Shown in pieces: positions 7,801-15,814 of a stretch of DNA of 64,000 nucleotides. The notes beneath the pieces were generated by a model. The model saw nothing but the letters and a program-made list of their open reading frames with translations, did not search any database and was not told where the DNA came from. The position numbers and the translations under genes are program-made. Every line of letters starts with the position of its first letter. Position 1 is the first letter of the stretch. Location: NCBI GenBank assembly GCA_002421685.1, contig DISB01000021.1, forward strand, positions 124,001 through 188,000, read 5' to 3'. The DNA comes from Bacteroidetes bacterium UBA6221. GTDB lineage: Bacteria > Bacteroidota > Bacteroidia > Chitinophagales > Chitinophagaceae.

Positions 7801-10415
7801 ATGGTTTTGTCCCCGGCCTCTATTTCGTAGGTGAAAAAAGGGGTAGTATTTTCCAGCGCATTTTCCAGCAGTGACTCGCCGTACATGGTACGGCCGTTTT
7901 TAGGAGTGACTGCATATTCCTGCGAGAGTTTTACATTCCAGCCTTTGGCTTCCACTTTAAAAGTGTCCAGCGATGAAAAGTATCTGACTTCCGTATCTGT
8001 TTCAAAAATCTCGCTGGCGAAGCGGTCATAATAGCTGCCGGGTAGCCAGCGTTCGCCCAGGTTAAAGTCCAATAGTTCAAACGGGATGCGTTCAGGCTGC
8101 ACTTTTTGGATGGCTTCGAGGCTTTGGCGGATATAAGGGTTCTCCGGTTCGGCCTCCGCTATCTTTTGCACGGCGCTGAATTTTTCCACCACCTTGCCGG
8201 AGAGGTACTGGTCTGCTGTTTCCCACTGCCTGGTAACGGGGTTCAGGTAGATATGATGCTCCAGGCCCTGTATCACTTCGGTATCGGAAAGCCCTGTTGC
8301 CGATTCAATAAACCCTATGTCCACATTGCCTTTATCGTTCAGGCTGCGTGCCAGCGCTTCTATGGGATCATCAGTATGGAAATCTGTTTCCTTAGGCTGT
8401 AAGGATTCAGATAATATATCCGAGCGGAGAAAATTGTCGCCATCCCGTCGTTCCAGTGATGATAATATAGTAAAGGCAAATGCTTCGTCTTCCTGTATCA
8501 ATTTTTTGTTCACCGGGTGATTGAGCATCCCATGCCTTCCTGTAAATTCCTCATAACTTTGTCTCAAAGCTGAACGCAGGCTTTCGTTTTCCGGGTCAGC
8601 TGCTAATTGCAGGTAGTTGTCGCGCAAATGAATATACTGCTTCAGAAAACCGGTGCGGTTTTCGGACAGGGACAGTGATTGCAGTTCTGCCTGGCCGGAA
8701 GAAATATCTATATGCTGTATCCTGTTAATAGCATCACCATGAACCAGCAGCATACCCTCTTTGTAATGAGGTTTGGCGTCTGTAATCAGACGTGATCCGT
8801 CCCGCTGCAATTTGAAAAATGCTTCCAGCGTCTGGTCGCCCTTGTATATGTATTGGTAGTTGTAATGACGTAATTCTTCTGACAGTTGCTGCAGGGCTGA
8901 CTGCAATGATACACCGCTCATCCAGTTGGCTGATGGCTTTAGTTCAGCAGTATTGGAACAGAGTTTATATACATATCGGTTGCCGCTGTTGGTTTGTGCG
9001 GCCAGCAGCACGATGGTTTCATGGGTGGGCTGGCTGGTCGTGCTGATGGTGCTCACCACTCTTGCCGAATGCCTGCTTACCATGGCCAGGTCTTCTTCGC
9101 CGAGGTAGGCCAATGCACGGTTGGCGTTATCAGCGGGGGCAGTGTCGAACAGGCCCAGTTGTACCTGGCTGTTATCGTTTTTGTTTTCCGGTACCGGTAA
9201 AAAACTCAATTGTTTTTTTGTGCCGGCATTGGTGATGCCTACCGATAGCTGCGTGTTTTGAAAAGCCTGGGGGCTGAAACGTTTGCCAAAACCTTCCGAC
9301 AGCAAAGCGGCAATTATTTTTCCCGTGTTTTCCAGCTCGCCCTGCTGCCATATTTCCGTATGCGCCTGCCCGTATTGGTTTTTACCGGGCCTGACGGTAT
9401 CGGCTGCTATGACCTCCGGGTGCAGTTCTATATATTGGTTCAGTGAAAAAACACCGAACTCATTTTCTTTCTGAACAGTGGCGACCAGCTCATGTTCTGT
9501 TTCGCTAAGCCCTTGCTTGAATTCATTTTTCTGCACCACCAGCAGGTGGCTGGGGGCTTCGGTATTGCCGGTGTCTTTCATCAGGTTATCCGGCAACACA
9601 GCCAGGCTGACAAAATCGGCCCTTGCAAACATCCATTCCCTTGCCTGCCGGTTGGAAGGGTTGTTCAGGAATGCGTCGGTGGTGATATAAGCAAGTATCC
9701 CGCCATCGGCTATTTTGTCCAGCCCCTTTGCGAAGAAATAGTTATGTATTTTACCTGAAATGGCTTTGTCTGGATAAGCGGGGTCGTAAACGGAAAAATT
9801 GCCGAAGGGGATATTGCTCACAATAAGATCATATTTCCCGTTGTCGCTGACAGGCGTTTGTTCAAAGCCTTTGGTATGCACCAGGGCGGGCACGGGCAGT
9901 GTGCTGCTGATGGCCTGCAATACCTTCGCGGTGAGGATGTCTTTTTCAACCGCGGTAACGGATTGCAGCCCCGGAAATGCTTTAACCGATTCAGTGATAA
10001 ATATGCCGGCACCGCTGCTGGGTTCGTACAGGTGTTGCGGCTCTACACCTTTTTCCTGCAAAACACGGTATAATGTCCCCGGAACAAAAGCAGGCGTATA
10101 AAATGCCGTCAGAACACTGTTCTTTATGGATTGAACAACTTCTTTATAGTCCGTTTCGGCTAACTGCGTTTTCAGCAGTTGGTGCAGGTCCTGTATATCT
10201 TCATGCAAGCGCAGGTCGGTTTCGGAAGCGCCCAGCTTCATCCATTCCTCTTTTGGCGCATCGGGAAAGAGTACAGCTTTGATACCGCCAAAACCGCAAT
10301 AACGCTGCAATGCAGTTATATCCGCCTCGCTGAGGGTTTTACCCTGTTCCCATTCCAGGGCGATGCGGATGGCAGCGATATTGTCCCTTAATTTTTGATG
10401 GATATTAAAAGCCAT
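4896..10415 (-). CDS. N6-adenine DNA methylase / SNF2-like helicase fusion protein
   Basis: A 1839-residue fusion. The N-terminal part carries SAM-dependent methylase motifs: motif I EPSSGAGIF (131-139) and catalytic motif IV as NIPFG (201-205), a variant of the N6-adenine NPPY signature. A superfamily 2 helicase follows: Walker A HEVGLGKTLT (about 965), a DEAH-type box as VDESHKF (about 1135), and a C-terminal helicase half with LVGSTEKAGTGLN and RNGRGARQG. The final 300 residues are coiled-coil-like. Similar giant proteins are common on Bacteroidetes conjugative elements and resemble the phage P1 DarB type of methylase/helicase that protects incoming DNA from restriction; that role is inferred. 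It is embedded in the tra operon, 11 bp from traF, which would fit transfer with or before the DNA. Confidence 0.88.
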   Translation of the reverse strand: MAFNIHQKLRDNIAAIRIALEWEQGKTLSEADITALQRYCGFGGIKAVLFPDAPKEEWMKLGASETDLRLHEDIQDLHQLLKTQLAETDYKEVVQSIKNSVLTAFYTPAFVPGTLYRVLQEKGVEPQHLYEPSSGAGIFITESVKAFPGLQSVTAVEKDILTAKVLQAISSTLPVPALVHTKGFEQTPVSDNGKYDLIVSNIPFGNFSVYDPAYPDKAISGKIHNYFFAKGLDKIADGGILAYITTDAFLNNPSNRQAREWMFARADFVSLAVLPDNLMKDTGNTEAPSHLLVVQKNEFKQGLSETEHELVATVQKENEFGVFSLNQYIELHPEVIAADTVRPGKNQYGQAHTEIWQQGELENTGKIIAALLSEGFGKRFSPQAFQNTQLSVGITNAGTKKQLSFLPVPENKNDNSQVQLGLFDTAPADNANRALAYLGEEDLAMVSRHSARVVSTISTTSQPTHETIVLLAAQTNSGNRYVYKLCSNTAELKPSANWMSGVSLQSALQQLSEELRHYNYQYIYKGDQTLEAFFKLQRDGSRLITDAKPHYKEGMLLVHGDAINRIQHIDISSGQAELQSLSLSENRTGFLKQYIHLRDNYLQLAADPENESLRSALRQSYEEFTGRHGMLNHPVNKKLIQEDEAFAFTILSSLERRDGDNFLRSDILSESLQPKETDFHTDDPIEALARSLNDKGNVDIGFIESATGLSDTEVIQGLEHHIYLNPVTRQWETADQYLSGKVVEKFSAVQKIAEAEPENPYIRQSLEAIQKVQPERIPFELLDFNLGERWLPGSYYDRFASEIFETDTEVRYFSSLDTFKVEAKGWNVKLSQEYAVTPKNGRTMYGESLLENALENTTPFFTYEIEAGDKTIRVPDNEAIQLAHQKIENIRNRFLEWLQQLPQQDKKELEQLYNDTFNCYVLREYYGSHLTFPGLDKKALGIEDLYSSQKNAAWRIVQNRGALVDHEVGLGKTLTMIVSAQEMKRLGIIHKPMILALKANVNQVRDTYRKAYPKAKILAPGENDFTPEKRLRLFHEIKNNNWDCIILTHDQFSKIPQSPEVQRDIFQAELDNVERDLETIRDLGGDISRRMLKGLEIRKNNLEGKLKSVLAAIEEKKDAGISFKELGVDHLFVDESHKFKNLTFTTRHNRVAGLGNMEGSQKALNMLFAVRTLQQKFDADLCVTFLSGTPISNSLTEMYLLFKYLRPKEMERQRIENFDAWAAVFARKTTDFEFSVTNEIIAKERFRHFIKVPELALFYNEITDYKTAQHISLDKPALKEVLVNIKPTPDQQDFIKKLMAFAKTGDATLIGRAPLTDSEDKGRMLLATNYAKKMSADMRLISERYEDHPDNKVNVCARKLAELHTLTAEHKGTQIVFCDIGTPKPGEFNIYDALKEKLVRDFNIPAHEVSFIHDWTDKKKPELFRKMNNGDIRILVGSTEKAGTGLNVQRRVIAMHHLDIPWKPAELEQRNGRGARQGNLVAKKDYDNKVHNYIYAVEQSLDNYKFNLLKNKQTFISQMKNCELNVRTIDEGAIDEKSGMNFSEYIAILSGDTSLLEKSKLEKKIAVVEGLKKAHFREAAHAKFRLENMITEKEHAVTTLSKLTADESFYKERLQYEKDGSKANPVQLNGLSTAEAEAIGRQIIHLYKSNLTDSEARIGSLYGFDLYIRRHREMLFEEGRSYEHIYNTFYAEREGTGIKYTYNQGHPNIDNPKLAARHFLNAIDRVGSLKEKYEKTVADLGKEIPVVQEIAAKPFAKEQELAEMKNRLSKLEREIALKIQEKQMKEKEQYAAEIIETDNDLETVPVIKMEQKPSVDTVKQNHGTTQGVVRTRKSRGLRM

Positions 10416-10456
10416 ACTTCACTTGATTCCTTCACACACATTATCCAATAGCTTTC

Positions 10457-10894
10457 TTATTTCTTTTCCAGGTACTCCTGTATCGTTCCCGTCACCGCAT
10501 AACGCAGCTTCCTGTCTTCGGCCCTGTCTTCGCTGAAGCCCATTTCTTCAAATACCGGGTTGCAGGCGGTGATCATATTGACGATTTCATAGGTCAATAC
10601 ACCACTGTCGCGAAGCTTATTAAAAACTTCTTCAAATTCCGCTTCCAGTATTTCTTTGATGTAATTGAACTTTGATGGCCGCAGATCTTTGGTCAGCTCG
10701 TTCATGCACAGTTCTTCGATGATATAAGATGGTTTACTTGCCGCTTCAAGACTGTCCAGCATCGGCTGGATCGCCGATACCTTTTCTTCAAGGTATTTTG
10801 TCACCGATAAACTACCCTGCAGGTTTAGCACCAGTTCAGGATTGTTCTCAACAATGTAGCTGTGCAGTTTTTCTTTCAATTCAGTTTTCATCAT
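10457..10894 (-). CDS. DUF1896-like protein
   Basis: A 145-residue soluble helical protein. The pattern of an N-terminal LHSYIVENNPEL, a central SKFNYIKEILEAEFEEVF and a C-terminal GTIQEYLEKK matches my recollection of DUF1896 proteins, which accompany helicase/methylase genes on Bacteroidetes mobile elements. Function unknown. It lies 41 bp upstream of the giant methylase/helicase gene and 28 bp after traE, in the same operon. Start may be the first or second of two adjacent ATGs. Confidence 0.65.
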   Translation of the reverse strand: MMKTELKEKLHSYIVENNPELVLNLQGSLSVTKYLEEKVSAIQPMLDSLEAASKPSYIIEELCMNELTKDLRPSKFNYIKEILEAEFEEVFNKLRDSGVLTYEIVNMITACNPVFEEMGFSEDRAEDRKLRYAVTGTIQEYLEKK

Positions 10895-10922
10895 CTCCGT
10901 TTTTGATCAGCTGTAAAGTTAG

Positions 10923-11279
10923 CTATACACCAAAGAATGATTTGATAACGGTGGCTACGATTACCAGGAATACGCAACTGCCAAACCAGGCCGCCGCCAC
11001 TTTCCCGGTATCGGGATCGCCTGCGTTCCATTTCTGGTAGACCTTTACGGCGCCTATCAGTCCCAGCAATGCGCCTACGGCGTACATCAGGTTAGTGCCG
11101 CTGTCAAAATAGCTGCGCACTTTCTGGTTCGCCTCCTGGATGCCCGCGTTGCCATCCTGCGCCAATACTGTAGTGCAAAACATTAATATGCTACACAGGC
11201 ATATAGAAAGCGTAAGCCATACAAATCGTCCTTGTTTTCCTTTTCTCCCGGTATCTAGTACCTGTTTCTTTTGTTTCAT
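10923..11279 (-). CDS. traE: TraE family conjugative transposon protein (DUF4134)
   Basis: A 118-residue small membrane protein. A signal-like hydrophobic segment (about 19-40, ending VLAQ) is followed by a short polar stretch and two hydrophobic helices, the first starting GTNLMYAVGALLGLIGAVKV and the second AAAWFGSCVFLVIVATVIKSFF. The phrase YFDSGTNLMYAVGALLGLIG is typical of the DUF4134/TraE family, thought to be the VirB2-like pilin-type subunit of these type IV systems. It is the first gene of the tra operon, directly downstream of a strong stem-loop that may control it. Confidence 0.88.
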   Translation of the reverse strand: MKQKKQVLDTGRKGKQGRFVWLTLSICLCSILMFCTTVLAQDGNAGIQEANQKVRSYFDSGTNLMYAVGALLGLIGAVKVYQKWNAGDPDTGKVAAAWFGSCVFLVIVATVIKSFFGV

Positions 11280-11301
11280 TACTCACAGTTTAAATTGGTT
11301 C

Positions 11302-11366
11302 TTTTTTAAAAACCTTCCGTTTACCTCCCCCGTCCCGGTTATTACCGGGAGGGGGAGGGCGGAAGG
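11302..11366 (-). terminator. Long GC-rich stem-loop with U-run before traE (terminator or attenuator)
   Basis: Nested inverted repeats: outer arms CCTTCCG (11313-11319) and CGGAAGG (11360-11366), middle arms CCTCCCCC (11324-11331) and GGGGGAGG (11351-11358), inner arms CCCGGT (11334-11339) and ACCGGG (11344-11349). On the minus strand the hairpin is followed by five T residues (complement of 11308-11312), the layout of an intrinsic terminator. The traE ATG is only 33 bp downstream, leaving little room for a promoter, so transcription of the tra genes may have to read through it. Confidence 0.7.
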
Positions 11367-11431
11367 CGCCCTAGTGCTGCCAACCTAACCACACTTGTTT
11401 TATTACCACTCACCTGGCAGCATGAGCTGTC

Positions 11432-11475
11432 GCCGTACCACTTCACCTTCACTTACAACACCTCGCCGGTACGGC
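11432..11475. repeat. 8-bp inverted repeat GCCGTACC/GGTACGGC
   Basis: Perfect arms at 11432-11439 and 11468-11475 with a 28-nt spacer, immediately downstream of the small membrane-protein gene and upstream of the large stem-loop. It could be a protein site or the base of a leader structure. Weak evidence on its own. Confidence 0.35.
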
Positions 11476-11901
11476 CTACCTGCGGGATAACCGTTCCCAT
11501 GTTTCATTCAATTCCTCTTCACTGAATTCAATCCCGCAGTTTTCTTTGGCATATCGTATGACCGCATTATTGATTGCGACCCTATAGGCGGGCTTCCGTA
11601 ACCCGGTATAGTTTGCCAGCCGTTCAGATAATTGCCGGAGCAATTCCTGCCTGCTGGTGTTTTTGCCTGCCTTTTCCAGGATCGCATATCTCAGGTCAAA
11701 TACAACTGCTTCCAGTTCTTCTAAGGATACTTCTTCTGATGATTGCTCAGAATGGATATTAAAAACGGGCCTTGCTCTTTTACCCCGCAACAGGTTTTTA
11801 ATTTCTTTCCGGTAATATTTTATACCTATGAGCAGGTAATATAACAGCAGCAATACACCCAAAGCCACCAGGTACTCTTTCCATGTTACATTGCTAAGCA
11901 T
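11476..11901 (-). CDS. Small membrane protein of the transfer region, hypothetical
   Basis: The 141-residue product begins with one hydrophobic segment (about 9-27, YLVALGVLLLLYYLLIGIKY) followed by a basic patch (KEIKNLLRGKRARP) and a cytoplasmic helical domain rich in Glu, Arg and Leu. A single-pass inner-membrane protein is predicted. Proteins of this form are often found just before traE in Bacteroidetes transfer regions; I recognise no characterised family. A terminator-like stem-loop separates it from traE by about 200 bp. Confidence 0.65.
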   Translation of the reverse strand: MLSNVTWKEYLVALGVLLLLYYLLIGIKYYRKEIKNLLRGKRARPVFNIHSEQSSEEVSLEELEAVVFDLRYAILEKAGKNTSRQELLRQLSERLANYTGLRKPAYRVAINNAVIRYAKENCGIEFSEEELNETWERLSRR

Positions 11902-12183
11902 ATAGTTGGTTTTGTTTTAAGTTATCCGGGATCTGTTCCCGTTTGTTTACAATGCAAATATGGATTGTGTCGAAAGGGCTTTTTCACAATTTGTACCGTA
12001 TTCGGTAAAATTTATTTTGAAGTATTTTTTGGATGGAATTATGAGAAGATCCAGGGCTGGGACACGGAAAGGCATTGTTACTGATGAGGAATACGCAATT
12101 CCTGTGAATATTATTCACAATCTATACCGTACTCTGAAAAATAAGTTTTTCGGGCTCAGAAAGAAGTAATCCGGCAGGGAGGG

Positions 12184-13446
12184 TCAGCCGGTTATAAATG
12201 CAGGCTCCATTATGGCCTGCTCCTGCTTTGAAATTCCGATATCCTGTGCAATCTTCCGCCAATTGCTCACAGCGGATTTTATTTGTTCAACAATAGCTGT
12301 CGCTTCTTTTTCTTTTAACCTGAAATACCCGGCTACAGATAACGCCAGGCCGGGATCAAGCGCATTATCATCCTCGGAAATGTTGAGCGTTAACCCCGTT
12401 CCATCCGGGAAAGGATTAACATCGTATATAGGAGACAAAACCCATCCGGAATCGGTGAGCAGGAAACCATGATTGCGCAAATGGTCGTCCGTATTTTTAA
12501 TACAGATATTTAAGACAATCCGTTTCCAGAGTTCTTTTAATTCTTCATCTACATGGCTCCCGTTTTGCATAATGAATTCGGCAAGTTCCAGGTAGCTCAC
12601 GCCGGCGTGATGGTCCGCTCCGTCGTTATACCCTAACAGGGTCATGGCAGATGCAAAATGTATCCGTTCACCTTTTTCATTCCGGTCAAACCGTTTGTTT
12701 AGGAAAGTATGATGCTTGCCGGAAAATTGTTTTGCCATAACGGATGAAACACGGATGCCGGCATCGGAAGCAATTGTGAAAGCAACCATTTCCCATGCGC
12801 CGATATTCCATTCATCGTTGCCGCTCGGGAACTTGGCAATCCATAAATTTCCTTTCGGATCCTGGATACTTGCTTTTGGCCTTGCGCCGCCGAGCGAAGA
12901 ACCGGGGGCGATCAGCATATTCAACCACTTTAATGCTTCGTCGTCTTCTTTATCTTCATCTTTTTCCAATTCCAGGCTGGCATGTTCCAGCTCTCTCAGG
13001 GATGCCCAGGGCGGGGTGGCTAAAGTTTTTTCCGTACTAAGGAATGGACCTTCAGGGTCAGTTTTGAACCGTAAACCGCCCATGCGGTGCTCATCGTATA
13101 CGCCCAACAGAAAATCAGACTCAAAAAGTGTATGGGGTTTTCTGCCTTCCTTCCTGGCTATAATGGCTTCCCTTCTTTTCATCAGCACTCTTCCCCATCT
13201 GTCGGGTGAGGAATCGAGGAATAAACCAAAATTCGGTTTGTCTTCACTGTTATATTGTGGCCCACCGTACAGTTGCAGGTTAGGATCAAGGTTAAGGGAA
13301 TTGCCGGATTTCAGCCAGTCGTTATCGTATTCAAAGGAAAAAATCTCTTTCCCCCTGACGAAGCTGGCAGATAATACACCCATCAGAGTTGAACCTTCCA
13401 ACCCGACCCAGTCCGCATACACATATATGGTTCTATTGTTTGCCAT
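12184..13446 (-). CDS. HipA-like serine/threonine kinase toxin
   Basis: A 420-residue HipA-domain protein. The N-terminal subdomain (about 1-110) has the HipA signature FGLFLDSSPDRWGR. The kinase core includes GGARPKAS (ATP-binding loop, about 200) and IAKFPS. The catalytic loop is NTDDHLRNHG (about 335), with the metal-binding SPIYDVNP (about 355). In E. coli, HipA phosphorylates glutamyl-tRNA synthetase and causes dormancy; the target here is not known. All expected active-site elements are present. Its start overlaps the end of the XRE gene by 14 bp, typical of translationally coupled toxin-antitoxin genes in antitoxin-first order. Confidence 0.9.
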   Translation of the reverse strand: MANNRTIYVYADWVGLEGSTLMGVLSASFVRGKEIFSFEYDNDWLKSGNSLNLDPNLQLYGGPQYNSEDKPNFGLFLDSSPDRWGRVLMKRREAIIARKEGRKPHTLFESDFLLGVYDEHRMGGLRFKTDPEGPFLSTEKTLATPPWASLRELEHASLELEKDEDKEDDEALKWLNMLIAPGSSLGGARPKASIQDPKGNLWIAKFPSGNDEWNIGAWEMVAFTIASDAGIRVSSVMAKQFSGKHHTFLNKRFDRNEKGERIHFASAMTLLGYNDGADHHAGVSYLELAEFIMQNGSHVDEELKELWKRIVLNICIKNTDDHLRNHGFLLTDSGWVLSPIYDVNPFPDGTGLTLNISEDDNALDPGLALSVAGYFRLKEKEATAIVEQIKSAVSNWRKIAQDIGISKQEQAIMEPAFITG

Positions 13447-13765
13447 CCTTTTTTATTTTTCTTTTTGGCGCTCTTTCTTTTGTGATCAGGCCGGCATCCT
13501 GGAGTTTACGGCCTAATTCATCGTCGGCGGCAATCTTCAAAAAATCCTTTTCCAGTCCCAAAACAAACAATACAAGGAAATAAGCCCCCATAGCTACGGA
13601 AGGCGTTCCTTTTTCTATTTGCCAGAGTGTGGCCCGGCTTATGTTCGCACGTTCCGCTACCTGTTCAGTGCTTAATTTTCTCCTGAGCCTTGCTAACTTT
13701 ATATTTTCACCCATGGTGGCCAACACTTTGGCGCCCTTAGGGGTTATGACAAGTTTTTCCTTCAT
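13433..13765 (-). CDS. HipB-like XRE family antitoxin
   Basis: A 110-residue protein. After a short N-terminal strand (KLVITPKGAKVLA) there is an XRE-type helix-turn-helix around residues 18-70 (GENIKLARLRRKLSTEQVAE, ISRATLWQIEKG). The C-terminal tail is basic (APKRKIKKDGKQ). It is expected to bind the HipA-like protein and repress the operon. Two 18-bp palindromes overlap and flank its -7 box, supporting autoregulation. Longer than E. coli HipB (88 residues) but similar to Bacteroidetes HipB-type regulators. Confidence 0.88.
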   Translation of the reverse strand: MKEKLVITPKGAKVLATMGENIKLARLRRKLSTEQVAERANISRATLWQIEKGTPSVAMGAYFLVLFVLGLEKDFLKIAADDELGRKLQDAGLITKERAPKRKIKKDGKQ

Positions 13766-13767
13766 AA

Positions 13768-13816
13768 TGTTTTATATGATAAACAAAGGTAGGAAAATTG
13801 TTTATTTTATTAAACA
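13768..13816 (-). promoter_or_regulatory. hipBA promoter with two operator palindromes
   Basis: The plus-strand CAAAGGTA (13784-13791) reads TACCTTTG on the minus strand, an exact match to the Bacteroidetes -7 consensus TAnnTTTG, about 20 bp upstream of the antitoxin ATG. It is bracketed by TGTTTA-N6-TAAACA (13799-13816, perfect arms) and TGTTTT-N6-TAAACA (13768-13785, one mismatch), with centres 31 bp apart, about three helical turns. Binding by a HipB dimer at both would block initiation. Confidence 0.7.
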
Positions 13817-13828
13817 TTATTTAATTTC

Positions 13829-14674
13829 TTAAAAATACTCATCCGCCTCATCCATTCTTTTGATCAGCATTTCCTTCATCCGGTCAAGGAACTGGGCACG
13901 CCCCTTTTTGCGCAGGCGTATTTCCTGGAAGGCGCGGGAGTAGTTGCCCAGGTCAATATGGAAAGCAACTTCAAACAGCCTTGCGATCTGCCTCAGTTCA
14001 GCTTTGGAATTATTGAGCGAACCCATGCTTTGGAGGGCATACAGGATTTCGATAAGGCCGGTTTTTTTATCGGTCCAGGGAAGGGATACCTGCGCCAGCT
14101 CCGAAGCTCCTGTTTGGGATGAGCCGTTTACTTGTTGATGAATCGCATGGCGGATATAGGCATTCAGCTTTTCGTAGGCCAGTATTTTGGCCAGCTTAAA
14201 ACTATAGAGCGTTGAAAATTCCGGGTCAATATCCAGGATGTATTCCGGCAACAGAGTGCCATGGTTGGCGCCACGGGTAAAGAATACTTCATCCTGGTCC
14301 GTTTTGCCCGTTCTGTGGTAAATGTAGAACCGGTGATTCCGTTCAAAGAAACCATTAATGCGTTCTGTAAACTGTTTATAATATTGTTGCACTAAATGCT
14401 CATCTGCCAAAGGCAAACCCGCTTCGAGGTGAAAGACTTCTTTGAAATAAATAAGCTGTTTCAGGTACAAAGGCTTCAGGTACTTGAAAAAATGAATTTC
14501 TTCTGCCTTGTCCTTAAAGCCGCGGGACAGGATAAATTCCTTCAGCTTTTGCAGGTACCGTTGTACAACCTGGTAGGACCGCTCAGCAGCCTGAAGGTTG
14601 TTTTCGCTGGTATCAGCAATCTCCTGCAATACTGTCTGCATCTCGGCCAGTTCGCCGTTAGTAAACGTTTTCAT
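13829..14674 (-). CDS. rteC: RteC domain-containing regulator
   Basis: A 281-residue helical protein with the RteC signature: FKYLKPLYLKQLIYFKEVF (about 85-105), EHLVQQYYKQFTERINGFFE, then FYIYHRTGKTDQDEVFFTRG (about 137-156). In the Bacteroides element CTnDOT, RteC activates the excision operon. Here it lies between the hipBA cassette and the cargo, without adjacent rteA/rteB or excision genes, so its regulon on this element cannot be read from context. It ends 64 bp upstream of the hipB start. Confidence 0.85.
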   Translation of the reverse strand: MKTFTNGELAEMQTVLQEIADTSENNLQAAERSYQVVQRYLQKLKEFILSRGFKDKAEEIHFFKYLKPLYLKQLIYFKEVFHLEAGLPLADEHLVQQYYKQFTERINGFFERNHRFYIYHRTGKTDQDEVFFTRGANHGTLLPEYILDIDPEFSTLYSFKLAKILAYEKLNAYIRHAIHQQVNGSSQTGASELAQVSLPWTDKKTGLIEILYALQSMGSLNNSKAELRQIARLFEVAFHIDLGNYSRAFQEIRLRKKGRAQFLDRMKEMLIKRMDEADEYF

Positions 14675-15036
14675 CTTCCCTCCTTTGTTATATTCTGTTA
14701 GGGCAAAAGGTGACGCTAAACTATACAGCGAAGTGTGTCAAAGACAAATTTTCAAGGCCGGGATATGGCCAGTGACTCATATCCGAAGGTGAAATATGGG
14801 TTTGTGTGTATGAGGTATTTCATTCAGACAAATTTACCATGCACCGATACGCCTGCCTACGGGGAAAAAACCGGAAGAAAAATATGCCATGTTTTATGAA
14901 GTGAAAATAAATGGATTGTTATCTGAACCTGCTGGAAAATAGGTTTAAACTTTTCAATTTTTTTTGAAAATAATGCCCGTCACAGACAGATGTAAAGCAA
15001 AATTGAATATGAGCCACAACATATTACAAATTCTCA
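14675..15036. other. Intergenic region between rteC and the response-regulator operon
   Basis: AT-rich, no credible gene on either strand. It must hold the rteC promoter (minus) and the upstream part of the response-regulator promoter (plus). I see no exact TAnnTTTG box for rteC. Confidence 0.6.
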
Positions 15037-15084
15037 CTACGGGGTTTTCCCCGTAGGAAATGACAATTACAGCTTCTACTTTAG
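15037..15084 (+). promoter_or_regulatory. Promoter of response-regulator operon with palindromic activator site (copy 1)
   Basis: CTACGGGG-TTTT-CCCCGTAG (15037-15056) is a perfect palindrome with a 4-nt centre. It begins a 32-bp block (15037-15068) repeated without mismatch at 17804-17835. TACTTTAG (15077-15084) downstream resembles the Bacteroidetes -7 box TAnnTTTG with one mismatch, 40 bp from the palindrome start, so the palindrome is centred near -41, typical of an activator overlapping the -33 region. The response-regulator ATG follows at 15121. Confidence 0.7.
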
Positions 15085-15120
15085 CCCCATCACAACCGGA
15101 TGAAACAGTAGAATAGTAGT

Positions 15121-15792
15121 ATGACCCAACCGATAATCAATATTGCATTCGTTGATGATCACGAATCGGTAAGAACAGGAATAGCGACATTCATTTGCCG
15201 TACCGGCAGGATAAACGTACAAATAGAGGCAAAGAATGGAAAGGATTTTTTGCAGAAGCTCAGCAAAGCGGATACAATACCGGATATATGCCTGCTGGAT
15301 ATTAACATGCCGGTCATGAATGGATATGAAACACAGATGGAGCTTACAAAAAACTGGCCCCAGGTAAAAACACTGGTGCTGACATCGCACGATGCAGAAC
15401 TGGCCATTTGCAGGATGATCGGCTATGGAGCCAAAGGCTTCCTGGTGAAAAGCTGTAACGCATCGGAGATTGAAAAGGCTATCATATCCATCTATAACAA
15501 GGGCATTTATCATTCTGAACTGGCACGCAGTTCGTTATTCAATGCTATTCTGCACAAGCAGATCAAATTGCCAAATTTCACAGAACAGGAGATGGATGTA
15601 TTGAGGCTTTGCAGCACACAGCTTACTTATGCGGAAATAGCGAAAAAGCTGGATGTTTCAGAGAAAAGTGTGGAGGGGACAAGGAACAGCCTGTTCAGAA
15701 AAATGAATGTAACCACCAGGACAGCCCTTGTATTATATGCCGTAGAACTGGGATTAATTCCTCATCATGCACCTGCTAATTCTGAGCTTTAA
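15121..15792 (+). CDS. NarL/LuxR-type response regulator
   Basis: A 223-residue two-component regulator. The receiver domain (about 5-125) has the acidic pair VDDH (11-14), phosphoacceptor Asp60 in CLLDINMPVMNG and the conserved Lys in GAKGFLVKS. The C-terminal LuxR-type helix-turn-helix is LTYAEIAKKLDVSEKSVEG (about 175-195). It should be phosphorylated by the HisKA_3 kinase three genes downstream. The 32-bp palindromic repeat before its own promoter and before the MauE-peptide unit is the likely binding site, giving positive autoregulation and control of the second unit; this is inferred from position. Confidence 0.92.
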   Translation: MTQPIINIAFVDDHESVRTGIATFICRTGRINVQIEAKNGKDFLQKLSKADTIPDICLLDINMPVMNGYETQMELTKNWPQVKTLVLTSHDAELAICRMIGYGAKGFLVKSCNASEIEKAIISIYNKGIYHSELARSSLFNAILHKQIKLPNFTEQEMDVLRLCSTQLTYAEIAKKLDVSEKSVEGTRNSLFRKMNVTTRTALVLYAVELGLIPHHAPANSEL

Positions 15793-15814
15793 AATGTTTT
15801 TAAATTCCAATTAT

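Noticed and set aside
11960..12169. Plus-strand frame of 69 codons between the small membrane protein and hipA
   Set aside because: No recognisable domain, no convincing ribosome-binding site or promoter, and the region is only about 280 bp. A shorter start at 12040 is no better.
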